A DNA stretch of 64,000 bases from Endothia cerciana. Lineage: Eukaryota; Ascomycota; Sordariomycetes; Diaporthales; Cryphonectriaceae. Below the pieces are notes generated by a model. That model did no database searches, was not told the origin of the DNA, and worked only from the letters and a program-made list of their open reading frames with translations. Location: assembly GCA_026119935.1 (NCBI GenBank), contig JALRMH010000045.1, positions 248,001 through 312,000 of the forward strand, given 5' to 3'. Of this stretch, positions 46,792-58,208 are shown piece by piece. Each line of letters starts with the position of its first letter. Position 1 is the first letter of the stretch. The position numbers and the translations under genes were made by a program.

Positions 46792-46980
46792 CTTGGTCAG
46801 CACCCTTGAAAGCCCCCATGGCGCAGCGATTTTAAGCCTTAATAGCGGATCGATTCGCCAGGGCTAAAACTGGATCTCGCCCCAGCTCGTCCAACAACAC
46901 CACGCTGCCAGCTGTCACCAGCTGAGTGATTTCCTACCTGCTCTGCGACGACCTGAACGCGACTCTTCAAAAAAACGAAG

Positions 46981-48484
46981 ATGCAATCCAGAGGTCGACC
47001 AAACCGAGTCACCAAACCCACGGCCCCGCGGAGGCCCAACAACACCACCAGCAGGAGGATCGACGAGGACCAATTGGCCGCCCAATTCGGCAACCATGGC
47101 AACACCGCCGACGAGGTGATGGGCGACGTCGTGGACGGCTACGACCGCGAAGAGGACGACGACGACGATGGCGCCGCAGGGGCAGGGCCCGACCCGGAGC
47201 ACGGCCACGGGCCGCAAGTGCACGTCGACGCGATGGACCACGAGATGGCGCCCATGGCATCCATGATGCCGACCCAGCACCCTCACCACCCGAATCACGG
47301 ACACCATCAGGGCATCGACGACCTCACGTCCCCGGAGATGCTCCAGGGTGCGAGCGGCCTCCACTACGCCGCGGCAGCCGCCGCCGCCGCCGATCTACAA
47401 CCCCCGGGGTCCCCTCCACCGCCGCTGGGCTCGACCATGCCGGCGCCGCAGCCCCTCGTCGCCGCGACGGACTTTCAGCCGAACCCACTACCACCGCCGC
47501 CGCCGCCACCGCCACAACCACAAGCGCAACCCGTACCGGCCCTCCCACCTCCGGCGCCTGCGCACCAGCAGCAGCAGCAGCACCAACACCATCAGTCCCC
47601 GCCGGAGCCGCCCCACAAGACGACGGAGGAGATGGCGCTCGAGTCCGGGTACGAGGGCTTCAAGGTCGACAGCGCGTTCGCCAAGCGCATGTCGCGGGAC
47701 CCGGGCCAGCGGCTGGCGGAGCAGCGGCGGCACGGGCAGGACCTGAACCTCGTCCGGCGCAGCAATGTCGAGGCCCTGTTCGCGCAGATCGCAGGTGCCG
47801 AGGCGGCGAACCCGTGCACGCACTGCCGGAAGGGCCAAGGGCCGTGGACGGTGTGTGTCGTGTACAGCGGGCAGATGATGGGGAGCTGTGCCAACTGCTG
47901 GTTCAACGCCTCGGGGTCGAGGTGTTCATTCCACGGTAAGTCTCCGCACGCGCACGCCTGCCGATGGATCTGCATGGGGCTCTCGGGCTGGTGGTCATGG
48001 ACGTTTGAGCTATACTAACCGCCTCCCCATAGAGAAATCACAACCACCACAGCCGGCCGCCCACCCCTACGCGGTCCCCGTCGCCATCCCCACCGGCGTT
48101 GCCAGCGACCAAGGCGGCAGCGGCGGCGGCGGCGGCGGCGGCGGTGGCCCTGGCGGCGGTACTGCCTTCGCGGCTGGCACCTTACCCGCGCAGCTGCGGG
48201 CCGCGGCGCTGTGGAACGCCTCGGGCGCGCTGTTCTCGCACGACGCGGGCGTGAAGGGCACGGTGCAGAGTGCATTGATGCAGGTGCGGCAGGCGACGCC
48301 GTACCAGCGCGCGCTGATCGAGCTCGAGGTCGCGGCCAAGCAGCTGGCCCTGAAGATCGTCCAGGCGGAGGAGGTCGCGGGGGCGCTGGGGCCGGGCGAG
48401 GTCGGGGAGGAGGAGGGCCAGCAGCAGAACCACCACGAGTATGATAGTCCGCCACGGGATGACGTGCCGGAGGTCGGCTCGTAG
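46981..48484 (+). CDS. DUF3716-domain protein (cysteine-cluster, Pro/Gln/His-rich)
   Basis: Fungus-specific protein of unknown function. Exon 1 is 46981-47935, exon 2 is 48033-48484; the 97-bp intron has GTAAGT, a perfect TACTAAC branch and ATAG, phase 1. 468 aa. The DUF3716 core is at about residues 278-320: PCTHCRKGQGPWTVC, then GSCANCWFNASGSRCSFH, a CxxC...C...CxxC...C array that probably binds zinc. The N-terminal half is low-complexity: an Asp/Glu run, His-rich stretches, poly-Ala, a run of nine prolines and poly-Gln. After the core comes a poly-Gly tract, then a helical C-terminus (LRAAALWNASGALF, YQRALIELEVAAKQLALKIVQAEE) typical of such fungal proteins. Long open frames in the other phases over exon 1 are GC-rich shadows. 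Nuclear or DNA-binding roles have been guessed for the family; nothing here decides it. Confidence 0.85.
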
Positions 48485-50534
48485 GGCGGGCCGTAGCCTC
48501 GGGAACATCATCACGGCACTATCGTGCTCAACCTCGAGGCGCCGGGTGCCCGATGAAACACCGGCTTTCATTTGGGGGGGGGGGGGAGGGGGAGCTTGCA
48601 GGCGACGAGCGGCATGCCCTTTAAGTTTCGGGGGGGTTTGCATTAGAGAGCATAAGCTACATGAGGCTGAAATGTCTGTTCCCCTGATGAACACTATTCG
48701 CATTGGATACTATAACCATCTCGTTTTGTGTGCATGCGGCATCAACAAGGTGGAATCGGTCGTGGCTACGATCACCTCACTCTCCAGCCCGAACACAAAT
48801 ACGCCACGTCCAATGTTTGCCCTCTGAATAGGGCTTTGACACAGATGAAGCCGACTGATGAAGTAGGTATCCCTCTCATCATTGATATATGGCCAGGCGT
48901 ATGGTACAAGCACCTATGCCCGATAGGTCCCCGCCGGCACATCAAACATAAAAAGCGCGGAGACATCCATCCATCCTCTTCCCAACCACCAGGCCCCGAG
49001 CTCCCTCCCCTCCCCTCCCCCCCCAAGGTGGCAACGAGGCCGCCTGCTGACGCCTAGCTACTTGTGTAGTGGACATGAGCGGTTACAGGCCGAGAGGGAA
49101 GAGAGACCTACAGGCCACGGTTTTCCCGCCCGCGGCGCCACGGCGTGTGCGGTGCGGTGCGAACTGTACGAAGCCGGCGGAGGCGTGAGCCGCCCTGCTG
49201 GGGCCCTACCTCGAGCAGGGAGCAGGCAGTACAGAGCCCTGCCGGGAGGATCACCGACCTCCCTGCCCACGTATCCGTGGCATACCTCGTCCCCAAGCCG
49301 CCGCCCCGATGAGAGAACCTCTCTCTCTCCAGCAGTAAGAAGTACCGCACGTCCCGGACCTGCGGTCCCAACACCCCCCCCCCTCCCCTTTCCCGCTTCC
49401 CGTTGTCCCCTCCACCATCCAGATCCCCGTGCGGATCTTATTGTCGCTGCTCAGATGAGACGATGAGGGCGAGGGCCCTGAAGGCTTGGTGGCGGGGTGG
49501 GGGCGTCGGGCGGGTTAGACAGCATATCTGGCTCACGCCGTCCGAGGGACTGGCGCCGTGGGGGATGGACCGCGATGCCGCCGACTGAGTGAAGACTTGG
49601 GATGCCGGTGGCGACCAGCCTGTGACCGGCCGAGTCGAAAAGGCCTATGGTTTCAACATGCTATTATCGCTCGGGGGTCTCGGAAGATCTTGGGGAGTTT
49701 GTATCGCTACTGTGCCGCCACGGAGGCAGAGTTTCGGTAGATCATCCAACATGCTCTGTGGAATGAGGAGGCGACCATCTGGACATGTGGATCTAAACAC
49801 AAGATATAAAAAAAAAAAGAATAAAGAGGCCCCGCCGTATGCTGTGGCTGTCAGCGGATTGGGAACAAGTAGGAACCAGGATCAACACCAGAGGACAAGG
49901 AAAGCAAGGTAGGACATAGTGAAATATGAAGGCTTTCAGAAATTTGAGCTCGTGATGCTATAGACAAACCCGACATCCGTCCTGTGGATGTTGGGACCGC
50001 CATTATCCGAAAATCTGCCCGAGATTGCTGCCCTCTTTCCTATGGGCAGCCGCGGAACACCACCTCCTCACTTCCTGCGTGCTGGCCTCCGCCCCCGCAG
50101 GCGTATCGCTTCTCCCGCCAGGAAGGCTCCTCCGACGCCCTTCGCCAGAAGGACCTTGTGTGTGAAAATCAAAAACAGAACGACCGCAGCATTGCCAGAC
50201 TTCATAATTAAACAACATATTGAACACCGCCCCTATACTCTCAAATGCTAATCCACTTCTCGGCCTCCCCACATTTGCTTCGTTGTGTACAGGCGACTTT
50301 CGAGCCTCCCATGACTCGAGCCGCAGTGATATGGTGGGAGGTGGTATCGACTTTTCCGACGCGACGGGTAGAAAGGAGGGCCCAGATTGGTGACATCGAA
50401 GGCCGCTCGGGTATGACCCGCACTGCCGCTCTTCGGAGTGATCTAGGTTCTCATGAGACCGACGAGGACATCGTTCGTAAGGAAGAAATCATGCGATTAT
50501 AACGTGGTAGGGGTATCTGAAAAGAGCGTTTTCA
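48485..50534. other. Intergenic, 2.1 kb, between convergent genes
   Basis: 3' flanks of the DUF3716 and G-alpha genes. G-run at 48574-48586, C-run at 49374-49383, a poly-A tract near 49810. No gene seen. Confidence 0.55.
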
Positions 50535-51838
50535 CTAGATCAGACCGCAAAGACGCAGGTTCTCCTGGATGATGATGTCTGCAAGGGACGTCAGCTTGGG
50601 GACTTCACAGGCACATGGGACAAGTGTGTTGGAACATACCGTTGACCGCAGCCATGACGAACCGGATTTGTGTCGTATCCGTCGCACATGTGAAATGCGT
50701 GTAGATCTGCTTGGTCTCGTGCTGGTTCAGGCTGACGAAGCGGTTGAGGATGTAGTCGCAAGCCGCCGCGTAGTCGTCCCCGCCCTCGTAATCGGGGAAG
50801 TAGTTCTTCATGGGGCTGATAGGCAGCTTCTCCTTGAACCGATCGATCTTGTTCAGGAACAGGATGATCGAGGTCTTGATGAACCATCGGGAGTTGCAGA
50901 TCGAGTCGAACAGGGTCAGGGCCTCCTGCATACGGTTGACGGTCTCGTCCTCGAACAGCAGCTGGTCGTACTCGGATATGGCGACGAGAAACAGAATGGT
51001 AGTCACGTTCTCGAAGCAATGAATCCACTTTTTACGCTCAGACCGCTGGCCTCCCACGTCGAACATTCGGTAGGTGAGATCGCCGATGATAAAGGTCGTC
51101 TCAGTGATACCGGTAGTCTTGACACGAGAGCGCAGGACGTCCTGGTCGTTAGGCATGTAGTCGGGAGCGGCAATGCGGGCGATGTTATCGAAGTAGCTGC
51201 AACCGAGTCAGTCTCCTGCGTAGAAACATAGTGGACACCATTAACCTACTATCTGGCCGAGTCGTTGAGCTGGTACTCCCGGGATCGCTTGAAGCACTCC
51301 TGCACACCACGGTCCTTCCACAGAGCCTCGATGGCGCTGCCGACTTCGGGAGGTAGGACGTCGCCCTCGATCTGGGCGGGTTGCATGAAGATGGTCTGGA
51401 CGTGGTACTCCATCCGCTGGTCCTCGAGAGGGAGCTCCAGGGACTCCATGGCCTCGAGGATAACGCGCATGGATTGAACGGTGTTGCTGAAGATGATCTC
51501 TTTGAACGACTCTCGCTCGTCGCGCGAGTAGCCGCCCTCGTGGATGAGCTTCATCTGCTTCAAGATGGTGGACTTTCCGGATTCACCAGCACCTGCAGTC
51601 TCTGTCAGCCGTCGTCCGGTGAGGGGGGTCGAGGTTGCGTCGGCCGGCAGGTCCGGTATACTGCCAGGTCGAGCGAGGCGTGCATCAATTGGGTTGATGA
51701 GGTAGATCATCGGGACATACCCAGAAGTAGCATCTTAATCTCGTTGCGCTGCTGCATGCGGTCGCGCTTCAACTGGTTCTCGATCTCCTCGTTGCGGGCC
51801 TTGCCCTCCTTCTCCTCCGTACTCATTCCGCAGCCCAT
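50535..51838 (-). CDS. gna-1: Heterotrimeric G-protein alpha subunit, group I (GNA-1/CPG-1/MagB type)
   Basis: Inhibitory-type G-alpha that couples receptors to adenylate cyclase and MAPK signalling in fungi. Exons: 51838-51721, 51592-51250, 51196-50640 and 50578-50535; introns 128, 53 and 61 bp, all GT...AG. Exactly 353 aa, the family length. Motifs: MGCGMS start for Gly2 myristoylation and Cys3 palmitoylation; P-loop GAGESGKST at 40-48, split by intron 1; switch I with Arg178 and Thr182; switch II DVGGQ ending at Gln204; NKID and TCAT guanine-binding motifs; and C-terminal CGLI with Cys350, the pertussis-toxin-type site. Nothing is missing, so the protein should be active. The last exon is only 44 nt. 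A possible leader intron lies upstream (51927-52186). Confidence 0.97.
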
Positions 51839-54800
51839 GTTGAATGATCTTGGTCACCTCCGCTCCAGACAGGAAATTATGTGGTTCGTAGTAGGGGGTA
51901 CTATGTCGCACGCCAGAATGATCTGACTGGATGTGAATTAGTATCTGATTGAAGCGATGATGAGGATGATGATGGTGACCTGAGGCAAGGCTGGAGGCAG
52001 TGTGGTTATCGGCGGGGGAAATCTGGTGCGGCAAATTACAGGTTCCCAGATCACCTCACTGCAATCTGAAGATAGGGAGTACAATCCTGGCAGGGCTGAG
52101 GAAGAATACTGCAGCGTTGTTCCCTGTGCCGCGGCGAGGAGGAGAAGAGAGAGTTCTAGGACAGAACAGGGTGTCAGGAGACTCACCTGTAGAATGACCG
52201 AGTGCAGCTGTGCGTGGTTGGTGGTGATCGTGAGGGAGGTCGGTCGGTCGGTCGGGACCCCTTTCAGTAGATTCAAATCGACGCCAGGACGGCTGGAGAG
52301 AAGGAAGGTGAGGACAGAGAGGTAAGGAAGAACTTGAGCACCGACGATGTGCAGAGAAGAGGGCTTGCCAGGATCGCGCAGGTGGTGATCGAGGGCAGGT
52401 TGGGAGGTGGTTGGGATGGTTTGTCGACAGACGGCGACGGGAAGAAAAAGAGTGGTGATTTGGAAGCAGAGAGCCTGGGCTGGGGGCGTTTGGGGGGGGA
52501 GGAGGAGAAAGGCGTCGAGACGAGGGCAGGGTCGGTAAAACAGAAAGGATGGAGATGGGAAGCCAATCCAATTGTGGTTGCAGGAGCAGGGGACAGGGCC
52601 AATAACTTCTGCTGCACCCACCCTCTCCAGAGCAGAGTGCAGATGGTCCCAGCTTGAGATGCAGGCTAATACGGAGTAATTGGGGAGTGGGAACAGCAAG
52701 TCGAGATGCTGACTGGCAGCCCTGCAGTGGTGCCTGTGCTAAACGGTCCCCTAGCGTCGTAGCTCCTGGCACTAGCAGATTTAGGTGGACACACCCGAAC
52801 CGCAGACCCCCGTTCTGCCGTCTGGGGTGGGAGTTACGGTCCGGGATACGGGGTACTGGGCTGCTAGTCTTGCTAGTGCTCGCTGCGGGAGAGCCACCCC
52901 AGCACTAACAGAGAGGCGGTCCAGGGAACATGGGAGCTTGGGGCTGCAACAAGAGCTGCACGGGTGCCAGCCGAGGAAAAGGAGGTTCACCAGGTACCTG
53001 CTAATAACTGAGGGCTCCTATGGCCAGGGACCGAAACTGTCGCAGAGCCGTTGATCTTTTCTCGTCTCACAGAAGCCCACAAAAGCTGCCGGTCAGAGAA
53101 CTATAGCGGGACGACAGGAGCTCCTGCTGTACAGATGGCAGCATCAAGAGTCAAGAGTGCAGTTGGCAGTGTTGGGACCCGGATGACACCAACTCCCGCA
53201 CGTATACCTTGCAGCACACAGGGCCAGGGCGGAAACCTGTCAGATTGAACGGGCACATGGGGCTCAGACCCAATCTCTCCTCTCAGGCGGACTTGTGCAT
53301 TAATTGGATCGCCCATCCTCGCGAGTGGGGCCTGGTACCTCAGGGGATCACTGCTCTTTTGGCAGCATTGCTGACGGTTGTTTTAGAAGCTTACAGAGCA
53401 GGGTGGCCATGGCAAGACATTGCTGGACGGCTGACAGACGAGAACAGAGAGGTCGAGCCCGGTGGGCATAAAACCTACCACAGGCCCTTTCAGTTCAGCA
53501 ACACAAGATCTATTTCAGGGTGGCGTGTGGACAACGACCATCTCCGCCTTGCAAGATAGCACCGGGTGAGACAGGACGCTTGGCACGGTGGTTGGTCTCT
53601 GGTGTGCCTGTCAGCAAAGCCTGTGCAACCCTATTCGTACGCTTCAAGCAGAACTCGGGAGATCCTAGGCGCCCGTCAGACGAGTAAAAGTGCTGATGAA
53701 TACTCCGTATCTGCCTTTCGAGTCGGGCCTATGTAGAGAGTTGACCCGCAAATAAGCTGACCACAGGCACTCACAGCGACCACAAGATAGGGGGGTCCTG
53801 GAGTATTCAGATCAGTGCCATATGAAGAATACATAGTAGTTTCGGCTGGACAAGCGGACAGTCTGACAAGGTATAGGAGAGGGGAATAAGAGGGTGCTGG
53901 GCCTTCGAAACGGCCGGCAGCAATCGCAGGGCTGAAATTCTCATCATGCCAGGTCCAGAGGGCGGCCCTGATGACCGAAAGGGTGAGCAAATCGCAGGGG
54001 ACAGTGCGCGTCCACTGCCGGCGACTCCAGTGATCGCTGGCGCAATTCTCAGGCTGGCGGGGTGCCGCTGATGATGGGCAGGAAACCACCCGACCAGTCG
54101 GTTCTCGCGGCAAGGGGGTCTAGCGCAATCCACGGTATTTATTTTCGGGACGGATCGAGGATTCCAAAACGCTGCCCTGCCCGGCCCTGCCTGTGGTTGC
54201 GGTGATGTCCTGGGTGCAGCGTCACTGTCACTGGCCACACACGCTCAATGCCGGCCCCGGTACGGACAGCTATCTGTGACGATCGGTCGAGTCCGTGGCA
54301 GGCTCCGTGTTTTGTTTATAGTGCTAGGCGACAGGCAGCCCGGAGGCATAGGCCGGCGTACATACATGGTGGTACATGCAGAGCCCACTCTCACGTAGAG
54401 GATCCTTCGGCAGGTCCTGCTCCTCCGCGTCCTTGGCGAGCACGCTGGGTGTGTTGACACGGAGCGCGGTGTTCGGAATAGCGACATCGACAATCTGGCT
54501 GTGAACCCGCTCTGCAGGCCATAATCGCTGCTGCCGACACCTCACGTGCGGCTCAACACCTATCAGAGGTCGGCTTTGTAGGCCCATGGGTCCTGTCCCG
54601 GAGATGATTGCTACGACCGCCGGAGATTTTCCCAACCCAGCCGGTAGTCAGCTCGCAGTCGCCAACCACAAGTGGCTATTGCAGAAGCAGATGTGGGCGG
54701 GCGACCGCCAAGGGCAGGACGTCAGCCTCCGGACATGCCCTGCTTCTCTCATGATGATCAAGCTCCCTGAACATGATTAGTGTATAGCATATAGTAGTAA

Positions 54801-56890
54801 AGAGTCCGGAGAGTTTTCAGGTCAGTATATGGGCCTTGGATCGACTGAAGGTCACCCCCTCTTCTAGAAGCCCGGCCGGTCCGCGCCGCCCTATACTGTA
54901 GTACAGGAGCGGCTGCGTGCGAATCCTCCTCTCTCATCTCACCATGATCGCCCTGGTCATTTAGCCCTTTGGTGGACCCCAAGAATAAAACCCACACCGC
55001 TCTCCACTAATGGGCCAGGATGACACATGAGGGAATGGTACCTGCATGAGCGGGCTGTTCGTCCATCAGGCGTTCCCAATTATTTTTCCGCTTGCCGGGA
55101 GGGGGAGGCCCTGTCGCCTTGTAGCCACTGTCTCGGCCGCTGCGAGATCACTCATCTGCCGGACCAGCAGCAAGCATGGCGTGCTGCGTGGCGCCAGGTC
55201 AAGACGGCCGCGAGGGTGTGTAGGTTTCGACCCAACGTGGGTGGGTTTCATTGTTCATAGTATCGGAAACTTCGAGAAGGCGTCCGTGTGCCGCATGCCT
55301 CTTTGGCGGTAGTTTTGGTGTCGTGAAGGAAGTTCCCGCCGGATGGCAGACGGACATCAGCTCCATTGAGGCCGGCACGATCTTCAAGGAGAGCTAATCA
55401 AAGGTTCGCCCGCTCCATTGATCACGGGCATCTTGACTGCCATGTGAGAACTTCGAGACAGGGCAAAGGAGACCCAGAATGCATCCCAGACGAGGAAAGA
55501 CCCCATTTCGGTTGGTGCCGGCGGGCGCTGAACGACACACACAGACCTCTCTCCAAAGATGCGACACAGCACAGTTCTCAGCCTGAGCTAGCCCGGTGTA
55601 CCAAATGTATCTCGTCAATCTGAGCCTCGGAGCAGTAATCTCATCCAAGGGATCCGCTAGGCCGCAAGGAGGTTGATGAATGCACGAAACACATGGCCAA
55701 CGGGGGCCCTTCTTTGGCTTTTACTGAATCGCAAGCCACGCTGGCTGGCATGTTGGCGGTCCCAGCTCGTTCAGGCTGATGCCATCACAAGTCGTCACCC
55801 CAGCCAGCCTAGGATAGGCTGCATACAATCTGGACGAGGCGGTTGATCAGGGTCTGCAGCAAGACGTTGCGATACATAGTAGAACTTGCCCCCCGGAGGG
55901 ACAGCGTCCCCCTGAGTGAGATCCAGGCTAGCCGAGCCAGGCTAATGCACAACAGAAGCCTGGTTTGACTCTTGACTTGTGGCTAGAAAACAGGAGCAGT
56001 GTTGATATTGTTGCATGGTAGGCTGAGGAGGAGAGATAGAGTTCTGTTCGAGACACCTGTCGCTTTGCGACGCTCCCCACCCGAAGGATCCCCTCCGTTC
56101 TGCATGCGCCTGTCTGCGAGATCCGGGAATCGACTTGGACGGGGAATGCGATAGTCGGGTCCAGCTGCAAGAAGAAAAAGGAGACCTGCAGATTGCAATT
56201 TGGAAACCGATATTCTAGCACACCACCCACACGCCCGCGACTTGGCTTGGCGCATCGGACCGTTTCTAGTACTTGGGGTGATGCAGCCGGCCAGCCATGA
56301 TGTTTCTCGCTGCCCTCTTGTCTCTCAATCGACTGTTTCTCGTCTGAACTGCTGTTTTGCCCAGGCACGCCGATTACCGAACCGGACGAATTGCCACAGT
56401 CGGTGACGGCACTTGGAATAGGATGATCGACCCCCATTCTTAGCCCATTTCCCTTTGCGGTGCCCCAGGTATCGACCAGTCAGGTTCCATGGAAAGACAA
56501 ACCGTGTTATCGCAATCAGGAATCGTCTCCGTCCGACCTTTAGGAGTTGACTATAGGACGAGTGATCGTGTCTCGGGTCGGGCTGCCCACCTTACCGCAA
56601 CCCGTGTGTAGCTCACAACAGTCTCTGAGCTTCACCGACTAGCCTCCAGCCTCGTTCTTATGGGCCCAGTCGACGCTCTGGCCAAGGCTCGCGTCGTTGA
56701 ACTGACCAACCATGGCTGAGGAGCCGGCGGGCTCGTTCTGGACCTTGTCCTGAGCTGGCCTTGGCCAGCGAAACCTTGTGACGTCCCTGGCCTTCCGAGG
56801 AACTTTGCGATCGACTCCGTTCATTGATATTGTCCATTTCTTCCTGGCGACTGTAAAATTGACGCATTCTTCCTCCTGCGTATCGTCAAA
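51839..56890. other. Intergenic, 5.1 kb, between divergent G-alpha and SMR genes
   Basis: No supported gene. The first ~900 bp on the G-alpha side look like a long leader: pyrimidine-biased on the minus strand, with a GGTC repeat near 52238 and plausible splice sites. The rest (52.8-56.6 kb) shows no similarity I recognise. Confidence 0.5.
51927..52186 (-). other. Candidate intron in the G-alpha 5' leader
   Basis: On the minus strand a CAG|GTGAGT donor at 52186 is followed 260 bp later by a TACTAAT-like branch and a CATCCAG acceptor ending at 51927, about 90 bp before the start codon. Other acceptors in between are possible. Inference from splice signals only. Confidence 0.35.
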
Positions 56891-57788
56891 ATGGCTCAAT
56901 CGATCCCTAAGCAACAGCAGCACAACTCGACGCGTCTCGGTGGACGCGGTAAGTCGATGCATCCCTTGGAGATCGCCGGATGATGTCACCTCAAGTTCAT
57001 GCACTGATCATCATGTCGGACCGCAGCGCACACGCATGCGGACACCGACGCTGAGAGGGAATATGACCGCCTCCGCGACCTTGCACGCTCCGAGGCCTCG
57101 AAGCGCAGCGCATGCTTCGACAAAGTACGGCACCCTTCTCGTCGTGGCCCTCTGACCGCCCCGTGATCGAGCTCCAGGCTGACATTGACGTGCGGCGCCT
57201 CAGGCCCACGATGCGTACGAGCGCGGTGATGGCGCCGGGGCCAAGCAGTTCTCCAACGAGGGCAAGGAACACGCGGCCAAGATGGAGCAGTACAACAAGC
57301 AGGCGTCCGAATACATCTTCCGTGAGAACAACGCGCCGGGCCGCGTGGCCGAGGACACCATCGACCTGCACGGCCAGTTCGTCGAGGAGGCGGAGGACAT
57401 CCTCGAGGCGCGGATACGTGATGCCCAGGCGAGGGGCCAGACGCACCTGCACGTCATCGTCGGCAAAGGGAACCACAGCATGAACCACGTCCAGAAGATC
57501 AAGCCGCGCGTCGAGAAGGTCTGCCAGGAGCTAGGGCTGCAATATGCGACCGAGGAGAATGAGGGACGGATGTATGTCGACCTTGCGGGACACCAGGTCG
57601 ATGGGGTGCCGCCTCTGCCGGGTGGACAGTCTGGTGGTGGCTACGGTGGAGGTGCAGGACAAGCTTCCCACCAGAGACCACCAGCATCGCAGCCACAACA
57701 GCAGCAGGGTGACGAGATGGAGGACATGGAGAAGAAGATCTTGTCCAAGATCTTCAGCAAGCTGGGCGACTGCTGTGTGGTGATGTGA
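56891..57788 (+). CDS. SMR-domain protein with DUF1771
   Basis: Small MutS-related domain protein; SMR domains bind or cleave nucleic acid in other proteins, and fungal members of this short type (like yeast YPL199C) have no firmly known role. Exons: 56891-56948, 57027-57124 and 57204-57788; introns 78 and 79 bp (GTAAGT...CGCAG; GTACGG with a GGCTGAC branch and TCAG). 246 aa. DUF1771 spans exons 2-3 (AEREYDRLRDLARSEASKR, then AHDAYERGDGAGAKQFSNEG and HAAKMEQYNKQASEYIF). The SMR domain has its DLHG box (TIDLHGQFVEEAEDIL) and the conserved HVIVGKGNHS loop, then KPRVEKVCQELGL. A Gly/Gln-rich linker precedes a short C-terminal helix (MEDMEKKILSKIFSKL). Exon 1 encodes only 19 residues; the start ATG has an AAAATGG context. 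Confidence 0.9.
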
Positions 57789-58208
57789 AGTGCTCCGTTT
57801 GAAGAAGTTGTCTCTATCGGGTTGGCAATATGCACTTTTAGCGATTGTGTATATATATGTATAAGGGGCTTTGGATACTAGAAGGTCCAGAACACCTCGC
57901 CGGTCCAACCCTAGGTCGCGCGATCTCTTCCCAAATCGTGACTTCCTGTTCCAGTTCTATCCAATATCACTCGTTCTCGCCCACGTGCACTCTCTAGGGC
58001 GCAGGGGACAACAACACGAGCTCGATCATCATGGATAGATGTGCCCGCTACGCAGCAGCACAGTTCACCTGCCTACCAACCCAACCCACCCTGAACCTGT
58101 GCCAAACGCTTTAATCCTCGATCGATATGCCTGTGCCGGCCAGACGACCGTATAGACTCAAGAGCACCTTGCTACGGAAACACGCCTTCCACTGAACTCC
58201 TATCATAT
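57789..58208. other. Intergenic, 420 bp
   Basis: SMR 3' flank and leader of the next gene. A TATATATATG stretch lies near 57850. Nothing else seen. Confidence 0.5.

Noticed and set aside
47009..47939. Alternative frames of up to 337 codons over the DUF3716 gene
   Set aside because: Arg/Ala/Pro-rich by-products of codon repeats; the cysteine cluster is only in the 46981 frame.
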